DNA from: Baffinella frigidus
Taxonomy: Eukaryota > Cryptophyceae > Cryptomonadales > Baffinellaceae
NCBI GenBank assembly: GCA_026770585.1
Contig: MU646311.1
Coordinates: 1,407,968-1,430,223, forward strand
Reading direction: 5' to 3'
Length of the DNA: 22,256 nucleotides
How positions within the stretch are numbered: position 1 is the first letter of the stretch; the number at the start of each line of letters is the position of its first letter. Under the pieces are notes generated by a model. The model was not told the origin of the DNA. It was given only the letters and a program-made list of their open reading frames with translations, and made no database searches. The position numbers and the translations under genes are program-made. Shown here in pieces: positions 9,001-19,623 of this stretch.

Positions 9001-12000
9001 TGCGGTTTCACGAAGGTTTTTGTAAAAAGTTGCCTTTTTTTACATACAGGAACAAAATTTGAGGGTTTTGGTCGAAAGTATCAGAAAACCTCGAAATGTT
9101 ACTTCTTTATCTCGAAAAAGGGGCCCGTGTAGTCGTGAAACGTTGCCAAAGTGTGTGTATGATAAGACCGATTTTGCGTCTTAAATTATGAAGCCCTTTT
9201 CGTCTCCGGGTGCGGAGGGCGGGGAAGCGGAGGTTTTGGAATTCATAAAGTTCTCTCTCGTCTCTCGGGCAGGAGGGGTGGGAAGAGGATGCGCTGAACG
9301 GGGCGTGCGCGGAGATACGCGTGCTCAATGGTTCTCTGCAGGCTTCCGCCCTCGCATCCCTAGGTCCAATCCCGTCACAGCATGCATTCTTATCTCAGAT
9401 TCTCATTTCGCACTTTTAGCGTTGAACATACCGGGAATTATCACACGGGTTTAAAATACCGGGAATTTTACCGACAGTCCTTCAAAGTACCGCGATTGGT
9501 AAAATACCGCAGTATTTGACAATGTGCTAGATGGACGGGGCGTGCGCGGAGATACGCGTGCTGAATCGCGCGCTGCAGGCCGCCGCACTCGCATCCCTCG
9601 GTCTACTCCCGTTATCTAATATAGATCACATCTCAGAATGTTCTTGGCATTGGATTTTTTTTTAAATTTTAGAGGTGGCAATACCGGGGTGTGTACCGGA
9701 ATTTTATCCCATCGCATAAAATGAGCGGTTGGCTAATTTTATTAGATGGGGCGTGCGCGGAGGCATGTGTGCTTAACGGCGCCCTGCAGGCCGCCGCCCT
9801 CGCATCCCTCGGTCTCTTGCTCCCACCATCTTCTTTAGAGAGAGACCTTTATTTCTACCAACATGGCCGCCATGTATGCAACCCCGCAGAGGCTCTCTGA
9901 TTTGTTGCCCTCGAGCCTAGCGAAGAGTGATGCGAAAGGCCGCCCTCGCATCCCTCGGTCTCTTGCCCCCATCACCTAGCAGATGCTATCTCAGATGTGG
10001 CTTAGCATTGGACGTTTGGGGGTTAAATTACCGGGATTTGCACCGGCAATGCATTAGTTGGACGTGTTGCGAAATAGATTCTATCAAGGCGACTGCTCCC
10101 CCCATCTTCTTCTTCTTGAGAGCGAGAGAGAGAGCGAGAGAGAGAGAGACCTTTATTACTACCAGCACGGCCATTGGGTGTGCGGGCCGTCGCCCTCGCA
10201 CCCCTAGGTCTAGTCCCGTCACCTAGTAGATGCTATCTCACCACACGTCAGAATGTGTATCTCAGATTTGGCTTGACGTTGGAGCCGTTTCGCACTTGTA
10301 GGGGTTGTAATGCCGGGATCTGTACCGGAAATCCAGTAGATGGACTCGTTACGATATGAATATTATATTACGACGGGGAAGGCCCTCCTCCGGACCGGGC
10401 CCACGGGCCTCGGCCTCGTCCCACCCTCTTATCCTAACCGCAGGGGTGTAATTCTCCTTATCCTCACCGCTAATCATTCTTATCCCAACCGCTAATCCGC
10501 CATATCCTAACCGCTAATCCACCTTATCTCAACCGCAGGGGAAGGCCCGCCTGCGGACGGGGCGTATTTTCAACGTGGCGCTCATCCCGGCCCGTCATCC
10601 CAACCACTAATCCTCCTTATCCCAACCTCTTATCCACCTTATTCTAACTGCTAATCCGCCTTATCCTAATCGATGATCATCATCATCCTTATCCTAACCG
10701 CAGGGGAGGGCCCGCCTGCGGACGTGGCGTACACTTTCAATATGGCGCCCATCCCAACCCCTTATCCCAACCGCTAATCCTCCTTATCCCAACCGCCAAT
10801 CATCCTTATCCCAACCGCTAATCCTGTTCATCCTAACCGATGATCATCATTATCCTTATCCTAACCGCAGGGGAGGGTCCGCCTGCGGTCGGGGCGTACA
10901 TGTTCAACGTGGCGCTGATCCCGGCCCCTTATCCCAACCGCTAATCATCCTTATCCTAACCGCTAATCCACCTTATCCGAACCGCAGGGGAGGGCCCGCC
11001 TGCGGACGGGGCGTACACTTTTAATGTGGCGCTGATCAACCTTCTGGACGAGACCGATTCCCGCGCGGACATGACCACGGTACGTTTGGGAATAGAAAGC
11101 CGTTATTGTGGATCACGTTACACGAGCTGCAAACAGTGGGGGGGCGAAAAGCCGTTACGAAAAGCAAAGCCGTTACGGAGGCGCCGTAACGGCTTGTGGA
11201 CGACCTAGCTCTGCTTCAGTCGGGTTGACTGATCGTTTTCACGCCAAAAGTTGACGGGTTTGTACCACGAAACATGGGGAATCACCTTCCGACCGCCTCA
11301 TTTTGAGGAAACGAGATTGACTCAGGCAGAGCTACCCACTCGAGGCTGGAAGTGGGACCATTTTAAATGTGGGGGTGTTACATTTAGTACCAGTCACGGG
11401 CAGGCTTGGTCACGTATCTCGGGTCATAACCCGAGATACGTGACCCAAACGACCCTATTTGTGTCAAAATTACTACACAGCGGTCCACTTGTAAAGGACT
11501 TGTAAAGTTAAAACCTTTTAAAAAGTCACACTGCTAGCCTCGAGTGGACGGTGCCGCCCCGCGGTTGACTAACCCCTGCAGGTTTTGAAGAGCGCTTTTC
11601 GCATCTACTTTCACGGTGTGTTGACTTCCGAAAAGTCAAATCCTGACTTTCGAGAATTCAACTCGTCAACTTTTGAGAAGTCATCTTATCAACTTATGGC
11701 AGTCGAGCCCTACTCAAGGATGGGACGTTTACACTGTGTGTTGACGTTTCGAAAAGTCAACTTGTCAACTTGTGCGGGCAGGTCGAGCCCTACTACGGGA
11801 TGGGACGCATGGCCGTCTCGTGGCACGCCGACGATGGGGTCAGCTCACTCCCCTAAAGTTGACAAATACCCCCTAATGTTGACAAATATCCTCTTAATGT
11901 TGACAAATACCCCCCTAATGTTGACAAATATCGGACGCATGGCCGTCTCGTGGCACGCCGACGATGGGGTCAGCTTACCCACCTAAAGTTGACAAATGTG

Positions 12001-15000
12001 CCCATGACGGTGAGTCCCGATTGTCATGAAAAAGGTTGTGAACTATGCTGATTCGAAACGATCCCGCTTTTCGATGAAATAGCTCCGAATCTCCTTGGAA
12101 ACATCCCCCGATCTTCATGAGAAACTGATCTTCATAGGAACGATGATGGTGAAAACGTTTGTTAACTGTTCTGATTCTCATAGGAAACATCCCCCGATCT
12201 TCATAGACTGTTCCGGTTCTGATAGGAAAACTTTATCCACGTGGGCAGGTTGTGCCTGGATCCTCAATCGCGGTCTACCGTTGACGATTACCATTAAGAA
12301 AATGTGGATTGTCCTGATTGATGATTCTAATAGGAAAAATATCATTGGCATGGACAACTGTTCTGATTCTGATAGGAACAATGTCTTTGGCAAGGACAAC
12401 TGTTCTGATTCTGATAGGAACAATGTCTTTGGCATGGACAACCGTTCTGATCTAATAGGAAAAATGCCATTGTCATGGACGTTGGCCACGTGGGCAGGTT
12501 CTGCCTGGATCCTCAATCGCCGTCTACAACTTCATGCCACCCTTCGACGGGGACCCGTTCCTGCATCCGCTCACCTATCGCCCTGCCGAGCCTGCCACGC
12601 CAGCAGGCATAGGGGCGGGGGGCGGGACAGAAACGCTCATGGATTTCGCTGCAAGTGCAAGTGGGGGGCATGCCGAGACAATGTTAGATATCGATTCCGC
12701 CGATCTCGCAACACCCCTACATCTCGCAGACACGCCCGTGGTTCTCTCTGCTGCAAGTGGGGGGCACGGCGAGACAATGATGGATCTCGCTGCAAGTGTG
12801 GGGCACATCGAGACAGTGTTGGACAAGGGCGCAGCATCCAGTATCAAGACAAAGTCCTTTCGGGACACGCCGCTCGCAGAAACGCCTGTGGATTTTGCTG
12901 CAAGTGGGGGGCACGGCGAGGCAGGGCCCATAAGTGAGAGGCGCGACGAGACCGGGCAGCTGCTGCTGGACAAGCAATCGATAGCAGTACATCTCGCTGG
13001 TGGGGGGCACGACGAGACGGTGTTAGTGGCCCGCACGACAGGGCAGGTCGACAAGGGCGCAGACATCGATTCCGCCTGCATGACTCCTGAGACCACTCAT
13101 TTCGCCGCCGCAGCTACAGACGCACCAAATGCTGCGGGAGATGATATAGACGTGCCCCCCCCCCACCCCCCCCCGGCGACCATTCTTGTAGAACTTGGGT
13201 TCTGGAATCCTCCAAAAATCTCTGGAGGAAAATGCGGACCCCCCTGTCCCTCCCCGCTTGGTAGCGGTCGGAAGGGGACAGTAGGCAATGGAAGCTTTCA
13301 GGGTTCTGGATTTCGCCCCGTAAAGTTCCTCCCCGCTCGGTTGCGCCCAGGAAGGGACAATAGGCAACTGACAGTCCACACGAGGCTATCCATGCGAACA
13401 GAATAAATCTCAATTTTAAATTTTGTGGGGAGAATTAGTCACGTGCTATACGCAAAACGTGTGGCTTGTCTTTCTATTCGACCAAACACATAAAAATTAC
13501 TACACAAACGCTTACAATCGACATTTATTCTGTTCGCATGAATCGCCTCGTGTGGGTAGGTGGTTGCTCCCAGAACCCAGAACCCTGAAGGTTTCAGGGT
13601 TCTGGAGTTCTCCCCGTAAAGTTCCTCCCCGCTCGGCGTAGGGTTTGAGGGTCGGGGTTTAGGGTTTACCTCAGGCCAGAAAGGGACAGTAGGCAATTGC
13701 CCGCACAACCCTGAACTCTGAAGGTTTTCAGGGTTCTGAGATTCGCCCTGTGAAATCGCTCCCCTCTCGGTTGCGGCAAGGAAGGCACAGTTGGCGGTCG
13801 AAGGTTTCAGTTTTCTGGGGGCCCGCCTCGTAAAGTTGCTCTCCGCTCAGCAGGGGGTTGGAGGGGAAAGTGCTGCATGGAAGGTCGGGCTGAAAGTCGC
13901 GTGGGACATCAAAACTCCCGCGGTAAGGCCCTACTGTATTACAGTGGACCTACCCTAACACATACCCGTCGGGGCCGGACTGATTGAGTATGTGTGGAGG
14001 GTAGGTATGCGTTATGGTGTCCACCCTTCAGGCATACTTCCTCGCAGGGGGAAATCGGGGGCCGGCCGAAGGAGTATGTATGGAGGGTAAGTATGTGTTA
14101 CGGTAGCCTGTGTTAGGGTAGGTGGACTGTACCTACGGGAGCACCTTACGGATTGCCGGAATTAGGTTGCCGCTGGGATTAGGAAAGGTGGGACTTCGAG
14201 ACCTCTGCGGTAATTGACAATGCCACACAGCGGGCTACAAAGGGATTTCGTGAATAACCCGTGAGTGGATCATCCGTAGGACCCTACGGTAGGTAATCCG
14301 TAGGGACATCGAAACCCCTGCAGTAAGGGTGGACGCCCCAATTTAATTTTGGAACATAACAAAATCAGTGCTTTACAAAGACTTGTAAGGCCGATTTATG
14401 CCATTTTAAGCCTTGATTTTATGCCTAAAACAGCATTTCTACCCTTATCTTCGGCGTTGGAAGCCCTAAGATACACAACAGATTCTTGTAAGTTCCGAAA
14501 CCCAATTCCGGCAATCCGTAGAGTGCTGCCGTAGGGAATACAGTAGGGTGCTGCGGAAGGTTGGACTAAAGGTCGGGTTGGACATCGAGACCCCCCCCCG
14601 GCTGTGCTCGAAACTTAATTTTCACTTAATTTTCACATTCTATTGACACCTCCTTGTCAACCCAATTGACATTTCTCACTTCGTCCACTTCATTGACAAT
14701 GAAGTGCCTATGGACTCTGATTCTGGACTCACGGATCATATCGTTTGGAAGTGTCTGGTGGTGAATTCAGTTCCAATTTCATCTCGAAAGATAACTGAAT
14801 CAGTTCCCTTATTGACGTTTTCATTTAATTAGGGTGTCTCATTAAATTTACTATGCCCCAACTAATTTCTCCTATTCAACCTCCTAGTGAAAAGGAACTG
14901 ATTCAGTCATCTTCCGAGATGAAATTGCGTGCGGCTCACTCCGAACGCTAACCCCTGCGACCCTTCCCCAAAATCGACCGTGACTCACTCCAAACTCCAA

Positions 15001-18000
15001 CCCCTGCGCCCAACACTTTCCCCCCAGTCGTTCGTAGCTCGCTCCGAACCCGAATCCCATTGCCCAACACTTTGGGCGCAGCCACCAAGAATCGGTTAGG
15101 ATATCCGTAGGAACCCCCCCCATGTCCCTACGGATTGCCTACCGTAGGCTCTCGCCACACGTTAACCTCTAACCCCGAAACGCCTTTCAACAGGTTGCGG
15201 TCCCGATGGTCAGCGGAGAGGGGTACCCACCCCACCACTTAGCAGTCACGGCCACTTAGCAGCCAACGGCCACTTAGCAGCCACCGGCCACTTAGCAGCC
15301 ACCGTAGGCTTCACGGATACAGTCCATCCAAACGATTTGTACTAGAATCTTATCCATTGCCCTAGAACCTAACCGGAATTTCACCTTGAATTCAAGGTGA
15401 AAAGGTCCTCGGTCGCTGCTAAGTGGACCCCTGCACCAGTTCAATAGGGGGGGGTTCCCAGGAATAGATTTGTAAAGAGGCTGTTTTCTGGTAGCGGAGA
15501 GGGGTAATCGCCTCCAGCCGGGCTGGTAGTCGCCTCCGTATTTTAGGGTTTGACGTACGGTATTTTAGGGTTTCCACTTGCACCCTAAAATTCAAGTGGT
15601 GCACCACTTGCCGCGTTTGCACCTGCCTGATCAATAATGAGGTTTTCAGATTCCCGGTAATCTTGCTACCCGGGAGGGCTAAACCTCAAATGGCTCCAAT
15701 AACGCACTCCTCCGGTGCAGCCATCTATTATCAAAGTCATTGTTTTCCTTCAGTTCTCTCCAAAAGTGGATGAGGTACAAATTTTAAAATGCGTTTGGGC
15801 GTTTAAAAACGAACAGTGCTCCCGCGTAGTGGCATTGTCGAGTTATGGCCCGCTAGAATTTTCGACAGGGGGATGCCTGATCAGTTACTTGACAAAAATG
15901 TAAAAGTAAATATAAATATTCAATAATTCCCGTGGAAGGGCTGGCGGGACTGACGATGGGGCACTACGGGGGAGGACTAGATGGGTTCTTGGAGCCAAAT
16001 CAAACATATCCTGCGGTCACTTTTCCGTCAAAGTCAATTATTTGTGGGGGCATTTCCGGCAACTTTGACCGATTTCAAGGGAAAATAATAGATGGACGCA
16101 GGGCGTAAAATGACATGTAGCTCTCCCGCGTAGCAGGTACGTAATGCTCGCGGGGAAATTTTTGAAATTTTCCCGGTAGTTTAAACCCTAGAATACGAAA
16201 TGGCTCCAATGCCAAGCCAAATCTGAGATGGAATGGACGCGTGGTGGTGGTGGTGCAGGTATGTAATGCTCGCGGGGTTCAACGAAGCACACCAACACTG
16301 CGTCATCTCCGGTGCGGTTTCTCTCTCCACACAGTGCGCTACGAAGAGGATTTCACCCGTAAATCTGGATGAAATATCGGTTGATAAGATTTCGTTCTAC
16401 CGAGCAATTCTTAGATACTACCACGCAATGAAGCACACCCGCACTGCGACATCTCCGTTGCGTTCCATCTCTTCTTCTCTATTACTCTCGAACCAGGTCC
16501 TAGATAGGCAGCGTTCCGCCTCGAGGTTGTGCACCAGCAATGCATCATCTCCGGTGCGTTGTCTCTCTCCACCGTGGGCTTCGAAACAGATTTCACCCGG
16601 AAATTCGGGTGAAATTCTGGCTATTCCTTAGTGATGGATAATATTTGTACCAGGAAAATTGATGGACCCGTCTGCGAAGCCCACTGTGTGGCTCTGGCAG
16701 GTTCAACGAGCCACAGCTGGTGCGCCTCGTTGAACCTGCAGGTTCAACGAGGCGCACCAGTACTGCGTCGTTTCTGGTGAGTGGGTTCAGGGTTTAAGGT
16801 TCAGGCGTTTTCTCTTTCTGGCCCGCAGGTCCCAGCGTCTTTTTAGGTGAGTGTTCCGGCGTGTAGGTCTTAGTCAAGCACGGCATCCTCGGCTGGAGAT
16901 GCCTGGCGGTCATGTCGGCAGCGATCCGTTAATTGTTGTAGCGATGCGAGTGAGCGCGTGTGATTTCTCTGTAAGGCCTCCTCGGGTGGAAATGCATGGT
17001 GGTTGCATGGAGAAATCAAGCGGTTTGTAGCCGCGTGATTTTGTTTGGCAGGGACATCGATCCGTTAATGCAATCGATCCGTTGACGGATCACAGATAAC
17101 GGACAGTTAGTTGTACTAGCAGTGAGAGTGAACGCGTGTGATTTCTCTGGGCAGGGGATGCGCGGAGGTTCTCGTCAACACACCGCGTCGCCGACCCTGA
17201 AAGGCACCCCCCTAAATCCCAAACCCTGAACCCTGAACCCTGAACCCGAACCTGACCCCAAACCCCAAAACCTAAACCCTAAACCCCAAACCCCCAAAGT
17301 AAAACCCTGAACCCTAAACCCTAAACCCCAAACCCTAAACCCTATAAACCCCAAACCCTAAACCCTAAAACTAAAACCCTCAACCCTCAACTCTAAACCC
17401 TAACCCTTTCTCTATCTCTCTGTTGGGATGCAGGTCGACACTAGGGTACATCGAGGAGCGGTGTTTGGAGGCACTAAAGCTGTCGCGTGAACCTCATCCC
17501 GACGCCCTCCGCGTTTTCATGGAGGTGCATACACCGTGCACCCTCACACCGTACACCCTAAACCCTAGCAGACTATTCTCAAGTTGACATCCTTCCTAGC
17601 AGACTATTCTCAAGTTGACGTCCTGGGTCCGTGGTACAAATCCGTCAACTTTGGGTTGAGAAAGAGCCTGGGGTACATCGAGGGGCGGTGTTTGGAGGGG
17701 TTAGGGATGCCTTCTCCTGAAACCATCCGGGTTTTCATGGAGGTGCATACACCCTAAACCCTAGACCCTGAACCCTAAATCCTAAACCCTAAACCCTCAA
17801 CCCTCAACCCTCAACCCTAAACCCTAAATCCTGACCCATAAACCTTTGACCCCAACCCATAAACCCTAAACCCCAACCCACAACCCCAACCCCCAAACCC
17901 TCTCTCCATTGCAGGTGCACACGGAACTAGAGGCAGAGTGGCTGCGCCAATTCTACTTCCAAGGGTTAGTCCACGCCTCCGTCAACGTGACCCCCCCATC

Positions 18001-19574
18001 CGAATTGCCCCCCCCTTCTTCTTCTTCTTCTTCTTCTTCTTCTTCTTCTTCTTTTTCTTCTTTTTCTTCTTCTTTTTCTTCTTCTTTATTACTCTGGACT
18101 TTTGATTGAGATAGAGCCACACAGAGCTAGAGGCAGAGTGGTTGCGCCAGTTCTACTTCCAAGGGTCGGTCCACGCGTCCGTCAACGTAAACCCCACCCT
18201 CCGATCTTTTCCTTCTTCTTCTTCTTCTTCTTCTTCTTCTTCTTCTTCTTCTTCTTCTTCTTCTTCTTCTTCTTCTTCTTTATTTATTTCATGTGTGTGT
18301 GGACACCACCGTGGGCTCTTTCTCAATCAAACGTCGAGAGTAGTAGAAGCAGAAGGTGCACACGGAACTGGAGGCAGAGTGGTTGCGCCAGTTCTACTTC
18401 CAAGGGTTAGTCCACGCCTCCGTCAACGTAACCCCCCCCCTCCGATTTTTTCTCGATCACCACATGTATAAGGCATAGACGGTTTGCTGCGAAATGAGCT
18501 CAAAGGGGGCTTGTCAACGTACCTCCCACCCTCCGATAGCCCGTTAGCCCCATCCCCGATTTTCTTCCAATTTGCTGCTGGGTGGAGGCAGAGTGGCTGC
18601 GCCAGTTCTACTTCCAGGGGCTGGTCCACGCGTCCGTCAACGTACCTCCCTTCCTCCGATCTTTTCCTTCTTCTTCTTCTTCTTCTTCTTCTTCTTCTTC
18701 TTCTTTGTTACTCTCGACGTTTGATTCAGAAGGAGCCACCACTCACAAAGACATGACATCGAGGTTTGCAGCGAGATGAGCGTCAACGCACCTCCCGCCC
18801 TCCGATCGCCCGTTAGCCCCATCCCCGATTTGCTTCTAATTCCCTACCGGAATTTTGCTCGCGATACTTGCTCAGAGGGTATGGTTTATTTGTTAAGAGG
18901 GGGGCTCTGGGGGCAGGTATGGTGGACAGGAAAAATTCGGGAGCCTTACAATCATATAAAGGACCTCCGGTACAGAACACTCATCTAAAACACATGTATG
19001 TGCTAATCTAAAACACATTTATAGGTGTGGGGGACAGGAAAGATGCGGGAGCTGCAGAAACACTTGCGCTCCTTCGCTAGACGTGTTGACCGACCCTCTT
19101 AGCAGCCATCGCTATCTCCACCTGCCGAAGGGGCTGCTTTAACTTCATCTCCACAAAAGTATTAATTAATTGCTTTTGGCGCAACGAAATTTACTACACA
19201 AATTCTTTACTACTACTTTGATGAGCAAATCGTGTAGTAATTTTCGTTACCCAAAAGCAATTAATTAATACTTCTATGGAGATTAAACTTGCGGGTGTGA
19301 ACCGGTCCTTCGCCACTTAGCAGCGAGCGAAGACCTTTTTAACTTGAATTCAAGGTGAAATTCCGGTTAGGTTCCAGGGCAATGGATAAGATTCTAGTAC
19401 AAATAGTTTAGATGGACTGTATCCGTGAAGTCACCGTTGGCTGCTAAGTGGATTCTCAAGTTGACATGCTGGGTTTGCGGTGCACATCCGCCAACAGCTA
19501 ATCTAAAACACATGTATGTCTTAGGAGTGGTGGACAGGAAAGATGCGGGAGCTGCCTTGTTGAACCCCGCCAGA

Positions 19575-19623
<49 letters not shown>

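Larger units (their letters stand above)
18917..19555 (+). repeat. Exon-15 5' edge copies
   Basis: Three copies with AG acceptors: 18917-18946 (VWWTGKIRE), 19025-19090 (VWGTGKMRELQKHLRSFARR, then a stop) and 19525-19555 (EWWTGKMREL). GCTAATCTAAAACACAT is duplicated before the last two. Confidence 0.88.

Noticed and set aside
9364-10210. CRISPR-like or gene-family tandem array
   Set aside because: Repeats are copies of an exon edge with its donor, not uniform repeats with unique spacers, and not complete genes.
11582-11618. Possible exon VLKSAFRIYFHG
   Set aside because: It is not needed for FTO spacing and aligns with the repeated unit upstream of exon 7, so it is a worn acceptor-edge copy.
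11782-11838. Generic AlkB (ALKBH2/3-like) assignment
   Set aside because: Lid, GMGKMAVSWH-type strand, HQHC and EWLRQF segments together are specific to FTO.
12095-12937. 280-codon plus-strand frame beginning in FTO intron 7
   Set aside because: It runs through the tandem GATTCTGATAGGAACAATG repeat and the exon-8 acceptor; the frame with FTO homology is a different one.
12575-13096. 173-codon minus-strand frame
   Set aside because: Shadow of the GGHGET repeat in exon 8.
18009-18290. Poly-Ser and poly-Phe open frames
   Set aside because: Translations of (TCT)n microsatellite tracts inside an intron.
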